DNA from: Pseudo-nitzschia pungens
Taxonomy: Eukaryota; Bacillariophyta; Bacillariophyceae; Bacillariales; Bacillariaceae
NCBI GenBank assembly: GCA_037355855.1
Contig: CM074762.1
Span: 992,001-1,056,000, forward strand
Reading direction: 5' to 3'
Length of the DNA: 64,000 bases
This document shows positions 44,448 to 54,543 of this stretch, piece by piece (the stretch's first letter is position 1; every line of letters begins with the position of its first letter). A model generated the notes under the pieces. That model was not told the DNA's origin. It worked only from the letters and a program-made list of their open reading frames with translations, and searched no databases. A program made the position numbers and the translations under genes.

Positions 44448-47400
44448 ATGACCGATCCCAAGAAGGGCGACGATGAGCCGTTGCTCGTGCTACAGAATTG
44501 TTCCGCCATGTCTCGCCAGAATGCGGGTTCGGACGCGCAAACCAAGCAGCAACAGCAACCAAAGCAGCAACCACAACAGCAACAATGGGGTTGGGGCTTT
44601 GGTTGGTTCGGGGGAGGCAACGACGACGACAACAACAACAACAACAAAAAGGAAACCGAACCGCCCAAGGCCCAGACCGAAGCTGAATTGGACAAGTCGG
44701 TCCTGCCATTGAAGGTCAAAGCCGATCTCGACTTGGACAAATCGCGTCTGCCACCGACGGTTTCTTCCTCGTCTTCCTCCTGTTCCTCTTCGTTGGCAAC
44801 CCCAGAAAATCCTGCCAATACAGCGCTGCACCCACCCAGTCCCAGGTCCCAGTCGCCAAGCACGACGAGCGCTTGCAGCAACAATTGCAGAAGCCGCGAG
44901 CGAAGCATTCAGAATCACCCCAAGACACCCCTCGGCGAGCGCCTGCCGGACGAATTGCTCCGCCACAAGCGACGAGAGGAAATCCTCCGGAAAACCGCCT
45001 GGTACGAGGAGCACATACGGGACTGCCTCCACCAGAATGGGGGGGATCGCTCGTCCTTGCCCCCGGACGATGCGCTCGCGCTGGACCTGTTGCTGGATCC
45101 CAGCCTACGGGAACCCAACCACAATAGCAGCAGCAACAGAAGCAACAGCAACCACTGGCTGCGGGGGTTGGGGTGGGGACAAAACTCAGCTGGTTCTGTC
45201 GGTTCCGATCCGAAACAATCATCACGTTCTGGACTCGCATTCCAAAACCGCGAGCAACTCACCGACGAGCAACTTGAACAACTCCTTGTCCTAGTAGAGC
45301 GGTGTGAGCAAGCCCGGAAGGAAAAAGCCGAAATGGAGACACTTCGCAAGCAAAAGGAATCCGGCATTGAGATCGACATGGATCGACTGTACCACCTTCA
45401 GCTCCGGTCCCGACAGCGACTGGGGGAGGTGCTGGAGGACGACGAGAAAGAGGAGCTGTTGGAGTTCGAAAAGCAGAACCAGCGGCAGAATACGGACATG
45501 GACACGGTGCAGCTGCTGGTCACCGAGCAAGACAAAGCTCCACCGAGCGAGGATTCCTTCGACGAGGGTGAGTTCGATGACCTGCTGAGTCAAAAGGAAC
45601 GCGGGGAGGCCATTGACGAAAACCGCCTCTACGAGCTGGAACTGCGATTCCGGAAGAAATGCGGGGAGCACCTGACGCAGGACGAGGAAGCGGAGCTGGA
45701 GATCTTGAAGATGCAACGGACCGCCAAAGCAGAAGGCCAGCCAAATCCAGTAGAAGGAGGTGACAACGGCGGTGGCGACGACGACCACAACCTCAACAAC
45801 AGCAACCGCGATCCTCCCGAGTCGAAGCGACATCCAACGCTTGCCGAAAAAGTGGCCTTCGAAAAATTCCAGAGCGATTTGAAAAAGAAAGGGCTCCCAT
45901 TAGAACTTTCTTTCACTCCGTTTGGTGATTCCGCAACCGACGACGGCGACGACAACATCAGCGCGCTCGGGAGTGACGACATCGACGACGACACCAGTTA
46001 CGTTCACGACCTCGTCAGCCAAAAGGAAAATCGCGAAGCTGATCGAAAGGAAGAATGTCTCGAGGACGCCTACGAGATCTATCAGGAGACCCTCCGACAA
46101 AAGGGACTGCCCGAGAACGACGCTCTCCTCCTCGAGATTTTTGAGAGGCTTCTGGAGGAGACTAACGTACGAATGAAAGGACAAGACGAGGCCTTTGACG
46201 CGCTCGTGGATGAGCAAGTGAAGCAGCACCAGTTGCGGAAGGAGCAACCATTTCAAGTCGCGGTAAGCGGCGGTAAGACAGCCGTCCAGGAACTAACCCT
46301 AGAAGAAACACTCCCCGACGAAGAAGTGACCAAGCATTCTCTCGCGGAGGACGCTACGAGCAAACCAAAACCCAACGCAGCGATATCAGACGAAAATAAA
46401 GAAAAAGAGGACACAGAGGCAAACGCAATGGCCGAGGCAGATGCGGATGCAGACTTTTCGACACCCGAGACAGGGGACGAGCCGCCCCAAATTCCAGCCA
46501 ATATTCACATCACCACCGCCAACAACGATAAGGTCAGTGACAGAGTCAACGGTACCGAAAATGATATCATCAGCGACAACGCAAACAGCGAAAACAGCAT
46601 GAAGAACGATGCTGCCACGACCCAACCTAAACACGAACCACAGAAAAAAGGTGGATGGGGGTTCGGTTTCTTTCAATTTGGTGGCGGGGACGAGAATGAG
46701 GACGACAAAGCGAAAGACGACGCCCAGACAGAATCTAAAGACGAAAATTTCGACGAGAAGCAGTACAACGTCCTCATTGAGAGGATGAAGACGGGAGAGT
46801 TTCAGGAAAGCGACTTTATTGAGCTGGCACTCCTTGAGCGATTGAAGCAGGGTGAGACCCTAAAGGAGGATGAAATCGAAGAATTGAAGATGCTGAGACA
46901 GATTAGGGAGCAGAACGAAGTACTCGTTACAGGACCGCTGACCGGGAGCATTCCAGGCGCGGGTGAACAGGCGCAACTAGGAGCAGAGGTGTCAACCAAC
47001 GATTCTTCCGGTTTACCACAACATCCCGATCCCAGCAGAGATTTGTCATTACAAGAAAATCAATCAAACAACGAAGAATCGTTGGTAGACGGAATGGATC
47101 GGGGGTCCAACGGCGAAAAACCATTAACGAACGACGCAGTGGAAACAAAGAAACTCACCCAGGACGAAATGGAAACGGGTGCGATGTTCGACGAGGAACG
47201 CTATACGGACCTAAAGCAGCGAACGCAACAGGGGGAGCTCAACGAGAGTGACACTTACGAACTAGCACTGTTGAAGCGCCTGAAGGATGGTGAAGTCCTC
47301 GAAGAAGAAGAGGTCGAAGAACTAAACCTACTGCAACAGATCCGGGGCCGAAACAGCCAGGGATCGCAAACCAAGACCGCAAGTAGTTCGGACTTGTCCG

Positions 47401-50400
47401 AGATTTTCCAGCCCGATCCACAACTCGAGACGAACGAAAATGAAATCTTGCAAAAGGAAGCAATCAGCGTGAAAGACACCTTCGATCAGCACCGCGTCTT
47501 GGAAGATGCAACAGCAAGAGACAAGGACTACAAACCCGAACTCGATAGTGCTGTATCGGGAGGTGGCAACCAAACACTCAATGAGCACGCTGGGCACGCT
47601 GGGCACGCTGGTAGCCAAGAAGACGGCCAAAGATCGAAGGATGTATCTCGGGATACGGAGCCGACCGCCGGAGGCGATCTTTCGAAACACAAGCGATCCG
47701 AAACAGGCATTGATGACGGCACAGGTAGAAGCGGTAAAATCGAAAAATCGGTTTCATCGAAGGAAAACCGGGAAGGGGACGATTCAGAGGAATCGGTTCT
47801 CACCGAACACGGATCAGAAAAAGAAGAACTTGACAGGTATCTTCTGTGGGAACTCGAATTGGTTGGTAAATTGAGAAAGGGGGCACATCTTAGCGACCAG
47901 CAAGATTACGAACTCGATCTTTTGATGCTTGTGAGGGAAGGACATAAACTTAGCAAGGAACAAGCGGAAGACCTGGAAAATTTCAGAAGACGACGAAAAG
48001 CACCAAACCGAATAGACGACTCTCTGAAGGAACTTTTTAATCGAAGCGTCTCCGTCGCATCGGCAAACACTGATGTGCGGTATGAAATAGAACTTTCCCA
48101 TAAATATCTCAGTGGTCAGACTCTTACCGAGGACGAGGAAATTGAACTCTATCTATATGATCGGCGAAGAGATGGTCGCGAACTAACCGAAGAGGATTGG
48201 GAAGAACTCGAGGTGATCAAGAGCAAACGAATAAAGCAACCCGACGGAATGGAAGAGATATCAAACGACGAAGAAGATTCCATATATCGGCAGGAACTCT
48301 TGGGTAAACAAAGATTGGGACAGAGACTACGCAAGAAAGAATTCTTGTGGCTTCAGATTCTAACGAAGAAATCGCTGAAAGAAGAACTCAGCGAGAATGA
48401 CCTGAACGAATTAGAAATCATGAGGAGCCAAAGAACACAAAGAAATGACACAGAAGATGAAATTGTAAATACAAAACAATTGCTCGAGGAAGAAATGCGC
48501 AAAAAGGAGAAACGAAAAATGAAAGAGCAGCGACGAAAGGAGAAGGAAGAGATTAGAAAGCAGAAAAGATTAGAGAATGAAAGACGAAGAAAGGAAAGGG
48601 AAAGGCGGAGAGAGAACAAGCGAAATGGAACTGTAAATGACGCAGGAATGCTAGGAGGCAATTCCACTCAAGAGGCTATCAGTGATGAAAATACTACTCG
48701 TAACCTTGACAATGAAATTCAAGTGATTGGGACTCCGATGATGTCTCCACCGCCGAAAAAGGAGGAAGAGAAGGGCGGCTTCTTCGGTTGGGGTGGTAAA
48801 AATAAGCAAAAGCAAGAGCAAGAGTTGGAAGAAAAAAGGCGTATGCAAGAAGAGTTGATCAAGCAGCAGATGAAAGCACTAGCACTTGTGGAGGAAGTCG
48901 AAGAGCTCGAAAGAGAGAAGGTTATGCAAGAGCAACTTGTGCAAGAGACTATTGAGAAGCAGAAAGCTGAAGCCTCCGTTGAATCCGAGTCGTGGATGAC
49001 TGACAGGCTAGAGGACCTGGATGAAAGTGAAAGTGACTCGTCCTATTGGAGTTCCTCAATGGATAACAACTTTGACGATAGTTCTATTGAATCAGGAAAG
49101 GCATTTGACAAGGAAGAAAGTGATGCTCGGCCTGGAGCAGATCAAAGCGTAGCTCTAAAGCAAGAGCATCTTTCCCAACCAATTGGAACAGGGGCCGACA
49201 GCAACGCACCAAAACCTATTGAGGACAAACACCATGGTTCTGTAAAGCATCAAAAGGATAAAACTGATATTTCACTGGGATTTCATTTCAAGAAGGCAAA
49301 GAAAAGAGGGCAGAGAAGAACAAAACACGGCGATGAAATCAGCCTTGGATCGTTGCAGTTGACAAAAGCAAAAGAAGATACGTCCAAAACTTCTCGCGAC
49401 ACCAAACCTTCTGCCGATCAAGGTACGAAAACCTACGATCGCCCGTGGGCGTCGGATGCTCCAGAAGTCAAAATCGTTTCTTTCGGCAATCCATCCATTG
49501 CGAAGGGTGTTGGGGCATCCACCAAAAAGAAAAAGAGCATAAGTGAGAACAGCATTAGTTTTCAATTTCATCAGTCCTTCATTTCGAAGATTGTGGAAAG
49601 CGGGCCGGACGAAAAGTTGCAACGTGTAAAAAGTTTGCTTGCAGATGTAGCGGAAGAAGAAGAACAAGACGAGGAAGAAGACTCCGAAGATGATCAGTTG
49701 TTCGAAAGTCAGCACGAGTCATTTATGGACCTGGCGCAATCTGTTCAGCTGGCGCGTTCTATGAAAGTGGCAAATAAGTTTCTTGGTCGCCTCAATATAA
49801 AAATCGAGAACAAAAATGCTGCATTCGATGATACGTGGGAGAATATTGTTGTCGACGACCTTGTGGTTGCTGAAATCAAACAGCGCCTTCGAGAGCGTCA
49901 GCGATTGAGGGAAGCGAGGAAAAAAAAGCCGGAAGAAAAGGAGAAGGAGGAAGAAACGAAAAATTTGCAAGACGTTCCACGACTGTACCTGTTTGAAGGG
50001 GAAAAGATCGAGGTGGCCGCCAAACAAAAGGGGAAAAAAAGGAAGAAAAAGAATCGATCACAGAAAAAGCTTGACAGAACTCTTACGAAAGAGTTTCGCC
50101 AAGCTATGCAAGACGTATTTTATTCTAGCTCCGATGAGGAGTATCAGTCAGGGGAACATGACGAAGACGAGGACGACGACGATGATTCCGCAGATCGCCG
50201 GCGTCCGTCGCGGAGAGAGAGCATTGCCATTGACCTTTATCACGAAGACAGTCCAGAAAAGGGGATCAGATTGAACGGCGGGGGTGCCCTTGACTCCGAC
50301 GAGGAGAGCGAGGACAGCGGTACTTTCGACGGCGCTTATTTGAATCGGTTGCACGCGCGGTCGATGCCTAAAGATTTAAAACGAATGCTCAGTGGTAGAA

Positions 50401-51575
50401 TTATGGCTCCGCCAAAAAGCATCCATAGTGAAAGCTCCACTATTACGTCCGAGACAACTCGGAACCAGAGTGGTGAGATCGATGCTCCACAACCGAGAGA
50501 ACGTCGAAGACCTAAAAGAAAGAAGGATGGAGAACTAGCCGGCGAGGACATTGATCCGGCGGAAATTTACAAGCAAGAACTGGAAAAGCAAAAGTACGGG
50601 AAGAAAATCTTCACGGTCGCTGATTTGCGGAGAGAGATGGAGGAAATCAAGCGACAAGGCGATCGACAGAGTATCGACGACAACGGGGACTTTGCCAATT
50701 TTGGGGATTTTGGCAGTTTTGACACCAACTCTACGACTCCATCTAGCACCAACAAGATGAGAAAGAAGAAGAGGACGTCTATCGTCCCAACCGGTGATCT
50801 GACCAATGCGTTCGATCGACCGACCGCCGGGTTACGACCCGGGCTGCAGCAATCGGTCGCGCCACCTCCCCCGCGCTCCCTTGGCCGAAAAATGTTTGGT
50901 GGCTTTAGCACCCGGAATATCTTGGGTGGGGGGGGATTCAACGGTCGACCCGAAACCATCCTCGAAGAGGGTGACGAGGACGAAGAGGAAGAACAAGAAG
51001 CCATTCTCGGCGGCGGATTATTTACCAGTAGCGAAAACTTTGGCAACGATGCCCCTATTGAGCACCCAAAGCCCGCACCGCATCGAATGCTTTCCAACAC
51101 GAAGCGCTTTGGCGGAAGCATCAAGAAAATTACGAGCAAATTCGCTGGCCGGAGATCGGGGACATTGAGCGTCGGCAGCCATGGTGGCAGTCATGGTGAC
51201 TTGTACAGCATCGACGAATCCGCGGGAGACGAGACTCTTGGACGGGGAAGCTCAGTAGCACCCTCCTACGATGGTGCATCCTCCGAAATGTCAGCGTTCG
51301 ACCGACGAGAACCCCTTCCATTGCCGGAAGCCCAGCAGGACGACGACGATGAACGCCCCATGGACCGCCGCACGATGATGGACGTGATGAACTCGGGGAT
51401 AGGTAGCGGCAAGCACTTGCTGTCGAAGTGGAAGTCGTCGATACAGAGCCTGAGCGTGGGCAGCGGACGGATGATGATGGGCGACGAGGAAGAGGATGTT
51501 CGCCCGCTGCGCAAGCGACGAGTGGCATTCGTATCCAACGACAACATGGGAGCGGGTCTGTCGGGACGCTTCTGA
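44448..51575 (+). CDS. Giant 2,375-residue charged repeat protein
   Basis: Single exon of 7.1 kb, ATG at 44448. No known domain is recognised. At least seven copies of a roughly 45-60 residue helical unit occur near residues 311, 394, 773, 919, 1131, 1210 and 1279; the core is YELELLxRxKxGExLTEDEEEELExLxxxR. Aromatic/Gly patches recur (WGWGFGWFGGG near 46, GGWGFGFFQFGGG near 738, GGFFGWGG near 1443). A long basic/acidic coiled coil (KKEKRKMKEQRRKEKEE) spans about 1348-1392. The C-terminal 300 residues are Ser/Gly/Asp-rich with SKWKSSIQSLSVGSG near the end. No signal peptide or membrane helix. A cytoskeletal or scaffold role is a guess from composition only. Confidence 0.85.
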   Translation: MTDPKKGDDEPLLVLQNCSAMSRQNAGSDAQTKQQQQPKQQPQQQQWGWGFGWFGGGNDDDNNNNNKKETEPPKAQTEAELDKSVLPLKVKADLDLDKSRLPPTVSSSSSSCSSSLATPENPANTALHPPSPRSQSPSTTSACSNNCRSRERSIQNHPKTPLGERLPDELLRHKRREEILRKTAWYEEHIRDCLHQNGGDRSSLPPDDALALDLLLDPSLREPNHNSSSNRSNSNHWLRGLGWGQNSAGSVGSDPKQSSRSGLAFQNREQLTDEQLEQLLVLVERCEQARKEKAEMETLRKQKESGIEIDMDRLYHLQLRSRQRLGEVLEDDEKEELLEFEKQNQRQNTDMDTVQLLVTEQDKAPPSEDSFDEGEFDDLLSQKERGEAIDENRLYELELRFRKKCGEHLTQDEEAELEILKMQRTAKAEGQPNPVEGGDNGGGDDDHNLNNSNRDPPESKRHPTLAEKVAFEKFQSDLKKKGLPLELSFTPFGDSATDDGDDNISALGSDDIDDDTSYVHDLVSQKENREADRKEECLEDAYEIYQETLRQKGLPENDALLLEIFERLLEETNVRMKGQDEAFDALVDEQVKQHQLRKEQPFQVAVSGGKTAVQELTLEETLPDEEVTKHSLAEDATSKPKPNAAISDENKEKEDTEANAMAEADADADFSTPETGDEPPQIPANIHITTANNDKVSDRVNGTENDIISDNANSENSMKNDAATTQPKHEPQKKGGWGFGFFQFGGGDENEDDKAKDDAQTESKDENFDEKQYNVLIERMKTGEFQESDFIELALLERLKQGETLKEDEIEELKMLRQIREQNEVLVTGPLTGSIPGAGEQAQLGAEVSTNDSSGLPQHPDPSRDLSLQENQSNNEESLVDGMDRGSNGEKPLTNDAVETKKLTQDEMETGAMFDEERYTDLKQRTQQGELNESDTYELALLKRLKDGEVLEEEEVEELNLLQQIRGRNSQGSQTKTASSSDLSEIFQPDPQLETNENEILQKEAISVKDTFDQHRVLEDATARDKDYKPELDSAVSGGGNQTLNEHAGHAGHAGSQEDGQRSKDVSRDTEPTAGGDLSKHKRSETGIDDGTGRSGKIEKSVSSKENREGDDSEESVLTEHGSEKEELDRYLLWELELVGKLRKGAHLSDQQDYELDLLMLVREGHKLSKEQAEDLENFRRRRKAPNRIDDSLKELFNRSVSVASANTDVRYEIELSHKYLSGQTLTEDEEIELYLYDRRRDGRELTEEDWEELEVIKSKRIKQPDGMEEISNDEEDSIYRQELLGKQRLGQRLRKKEFLWLQILTKKSLKEELSENDLNELEIMRSQRTQRNDTEDEIVNTKQLLEEEMRKKEKRKMKEQRRKEKEEIRKQKRLENERRRKERERRRENKRNGTVNDAGMLGGNSTQEAISDENTTRNLDNEIQVIGTPMMSPPPKKEEEKGGFFGWGGKNKQKQEQELEEKRRMQEELIKQQMKALALVEEVEELEREKVMQEQLVQETIEKQKAEASVESESWMTDRLEDLDESESDSSYWSSSMDNNFDDSSIESGKAFDKEESDARPGADQSVALKQEHLSQPIGTGADSNAPKPIEDKHHGSVKHQKDKTDISLGFHFKKAKKRGQRRTKHGDEISLGSLQLTKAKEDTSKTSRDTKPSADQGTKTYDRPWASDAPEVKIVSFGNPSIAKGVGASTKKKKSISENSISFQFHQSFISKIVESGPDEKLQRVKSLLADVAEEEEQDEEEDSEDDQLFESQHESFMDLAQSVQLARSMKVANKFLGRLNIKIENKNAAFDDTWENIVVDDLVVAEIKQRLRERQRLREARKKKPEEKEKEEETKNLQDVPRLYLFEGEKIEVAAKQKGKKRKKKNRSQKKLDRTLTKEFRQAMQDVFYSSSDEEYQSGEHDEDEDDDDDSADRRRPSRRESIAIDLYHEDSPEKGIRLNGGGALDSDEESEDSGTFDGAYLNRLHARSMPKDLKRMLSGRIMAPPKSIHSESSTITSETTRNQSGEIDAPQPRERRRPKRKKDGELAGEDIDPAEIYKQELEKQKYGKKIFTVADLRREMEEIKRQGDRQSIDDNGDFANFGDFGSFDTNSTTPSSTNKMRKKKRTSIVPTGDLTNAFDRPTAGLRPGLQQSVAPPPPRSLGRKMFGGFSTRNILGGGGFNGRPETILEEGDEDEEEEQEAILGGGLFTSSENFGNDAPIEHPKPAPHRMLSNTKRFGGSIKKITSKFAGRRSGTLSVGSHGGSHGDLYSIDESAGDETLGRGSSVAPSYDGASSEMSAFDRREPLPLPEAQQDDDDERPMDRRTMMDVMNSGIGSGKHLLSKWKSSIQSLSVGSGRMMMGDEEEDVRPLRKRRVAFVSNDNMGAGLSGRF

Positions 51576-52098
51576 TCATTTGTTTGTATCCGATTAATAA
51601 GTGGGGGCGTGTCTGTCGACACGCTTCTGATCTGTTCCGGCGTTCGCGTCGTGGCCCATTCGAATCGTCGGTTTTTCAAGAATCATATAATCCAAGGTCG
51701 TGTTTGGATTGGTCTACCGCTGCAACCTCCTCGTAATATTCGGTGGGGAGAACTAGCGGTTATTGGGTTCCATTCGAATCGATTTGGAACAAACAGCATC
51801 CAATGTTGTGTTTGGATCGGTCCACAAAACAACGTCCTGTAGGAAATACGGCACGTCGGACCAGCAACTAGCTAGCTATCGTTAATTTCTAGTAGAAAAC
51901 CCAAATTTTGTTTGAAGTTATGACCATCTCTTACTGGACAGAGGTCCGGCGAAGCTTGATCTTTTGAGCGCTAGCCCGAACCACTTCTAACTTCCAACCA
52001 CTGCCGTGCCATAGATCGTCCTCAGTTTGTTCTCGCGGAATGCTCTACCTGTACTGTGCAGTGATGTGCAGTGCATTGCAGTGCCATTGCTTCCCTCC
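51576..52098. other. Convergent gap, 3' ends
   Basis: About 520 nt between two convergent genes, presumably holding both transcript 3' ends. The GTTTGGATYGGTC motif occurs twice (51702-51714 and 51810-51822) with an ATTCGAATCG-like stretch between. No coding region seen. Confidence 0.4.
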
Positions 52099-53016
52099 CT
52101 AGAGCTCGGCGCCCTGCTGTCCTCCCTCCGCAAAAAAGTCCACCACGATGTTGTAGGACTTTATGATCCAGGGAGTGCTCCCGAAACACACGAGCCAGAT
52201 AAGGAAGTTCCAAGATATATTTAGCGCCAGCGGTATGCTGTCCCGACCCCGCTTGGTGAACAACAGGACGTACGTCACCCACAAAAAATTCGGCGGCGCG
52301 ACAATCGCACGAATGAGAAAGTACGACACCCCAAGAACCAACGCGTTGATTTTGTTGAGGGATTGCGCCAGCGGTCCGTTGCAGCAGTCGAGTTTCATGG
52401 CCGCCTCCCCAATGAAGTAGAGATTGTGCATCGGGTTGGTGATTTCTCCCAGCAGCATGCAAATCATGGCCGACATGTAACCGGTGCCGGTGACACGCGC
52501 CGAGATCATGTAGAAGGAGGTCGCAAAGTGGTGGCCAATGTACATGATATCGTCGTCTTCGGGCACAAGGGCGCCCGCCTCGGAATCCCATCGCATGTAC
52601 CCGTAGCTGAAGAACGTGTCGTAGATCATGTATCCCGTGCAGAACTGCAGCAGCGCATCGGCCAGATCGGGCCACCAGGCGTTGGGTTTCGCCTGGTCCC
52701 GTATCTTGGCCGCAAAGTCGATCTTCTGGGTCCGAAAGGCGACGATCAATCCCGGGCAGAGAATCAACGAGTGGAAAATCGGGGGACAGCTCGAGGCGGC
52801 CGTTGCGGTGAGTGAGGAGCCCTCGGGCCAGCCGAAGACCTGGACCAAAATGATCTCACTCAGCAACCGAACGATCGTCAGCACTGAGGCACTCAGCAAG
52901 GAAAACGAAATGTTGAGGTTTGTAAAGGGAACGAACACGGCGGGAAGCGCGTTGTACAACGTTACGAAGGCATTGGCCACCGCCGGGATGGATGGCGAAG
53001 AACTCTTGCTGCTCAT
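52099..53016 (-). CDS. TLC-domain membrane protein
   Basis: 305 residues, single exon, ATG at 53016. Multiple hydrophobic segments fit a TLC (TRAM-LAG1-CLN8) fold with 6-7 helices: FVPFTNLNISFSLLSASVLT, IFHSLILCPGLIVAF, then the core DTFFSYGYMRWD, IMYIGHHFATSFYM with the conserved His pair, GEITNPMHNLYFIGEAA, and two C-terminal helices (ALVLGVSYFLIRAIVAPPNF, LNISWNFLIWLVCF). The family includes ceramide synthases and lipid-sensing ER proteins; this sequence lacks the full ceramide-synthase Lag1 motif as far as I can see, so it fits the broader TMEM136/TLCD-type group. Expected location: ER or other endomembrane. Lipid substrate unknown. Confidence 0.8.
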   Translation of the reverse strand: MSSKSSSPSIPAVANAFVTLYNALPAVFVPFTNLNISFSLLSASVLTIVRLLSEIILVQVFGWPEGSSLTATAASSCPPIFHSLILCPGLIVAFRTQKIDFAAKIRDQAKPNAWWPDLADALLQFCTGYMIYDTFFSYGYMRWDSEAGALVPEDDDIMYIGHHFATSFYMISARVTGTGYMSAMICMLLGEITNPMHNLYFIGEAAMKLDCCNGPLAQSLNKINALVLGVSYFLIRAIVAPPNFLWVTYVLLFTKRGRDSIPLALNISWNFLIWLVCFGSTPWIIKSYNIVVDFFAEGGQQGAEL

Positions 53017-54543
53017 GGTGGCTGGTGCAGAATTTTTCCTGGAAGAAGTAGTTCTGCAGAACTCTGGATTGGATGTTGTTGTGCGGGGTAAACCTTACCG
53101 TAACTTAGCTCAGGAACACTTGTGCGAGCTATGAAGATTCGACCGATGCAAGAAACAAAGCAAAAGGTCTGTTTGCTGTGACGGACAGAGATTCATACTT
53201 TCTGGTCACACACTCTATGCTCGTGTCTAGAACTTGGTATGTTGATGAAGTACAATCTACGATCAAACACTTACACACGTATTTATTCCATACGTAACCT
53301 CTTTTTCGCTAAGTTACCGGTAACTTACGATCGATGAGAATTACACTACGTATTTAGTATTTCTTGTCTTTTAGATGAGCAACAGCGGTAATGCGGTAGA
53401 CGGCAGGTTAAGTAAGCTTACTTACCGGTACGTGCCGACATCATCATTTATTCGACTCGTTCGACTTTTATTAATAGTCGGGTTATGACTGTTATTCAGG
53501 TCCCACATGACACAAACAATGAAGATTCATTCAAAATCTCAATGATGAATGAATGAATCGATCAATCGATCATCCATCATGAATGAATGATCGATTTTTC
53601 TTTGAACACATCCTTCTGATGTCCTCCGAGAGAATGAATCAGAATCAGTCAATCTCAATATCAAAAGACGAGGCTTTCCGTGTGAACGTACGAAATCTTG
53701 ACAATATCAGAACGCAGTCATGAGATGAAGAGATTGGTTGTTGCGTGGTTTCCAGTAAATACCAGGCGATCTGCTAGCGTTCGAACCATGAAACGTGGGG
53801 TTCCAAATGGAAACTCCAACGGCGAGAAAGAAATCAGAGACACCGTTCTGTCCGGGTCGACTTGCATCGTTCGAAACTGTTTTGCGTACCGTACGTAATC
53901 GGACGCGTAACGGGAATGGAATGCTCGCAGAAATTCCGTGGGACGGGTCTACGCGTCGAATCCACAGCGGAGCGATAGAAGCTTTTCTCGCTTGTCTCAT
54001 ATCCGAACCTCGGAATCCCAGTTATCGTTTGCAACATTGTTTGCTCTCAAAACCACGGAGGTGAAAAACACAAAGGGTCGATGACTGAAATGATTTACTT
54101 TAAGAAACGAAAAAACTATTGACGTAGTTTGAAGCCAAAAAGAATTTGGATCGGTGGGTCGATCGTTACTTGCATTCTCGATTCGATTCGGTGCGCTCGC
54201 GTTTCGAAACTGAGAATTTCGAAACGGTTCTGTCGCGTTTTGGCCAGAGCGTTCGGTACTGTGTCGGTAGGAAGGCGAAAATGCTCCCTTCGGCCAAAGA
54301 ACGAAAATCCGTTGGAAATGACTCGAGGCTGGAATCGTTGCATCTAGCGGTTGCGGGTACTAGGACTCGGAATGCTTTTCCGCAATGGGAGGCGAGATGC
54401 AATGCGATGCATGCTTTCTGTGCTAGGGTTCGTGACCATCGCTTTCTTCACAGTGAGTAATGTAATGAATGGGATAAGTTCTGGGAAAACATCTTCCAAC
54501 GACAAGTTACGGACACGATAATATTGGATGCGAAAGAAAGCCA
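53017..54543. other. Intergenic, no gene seen
   Basis: About 1.5 kb. It has TTACCGGTAACTTAC-like motifs near 53313-53330, GTAAACCTTACCGTAA at 53088-53103 and GAATGAATGATCGA repeats at 53545-53600. The segment near 54185-54240 carries repeats of TTTCGAAACTGAG-like sequence. No coding region is supported. Confidence 0.45.
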
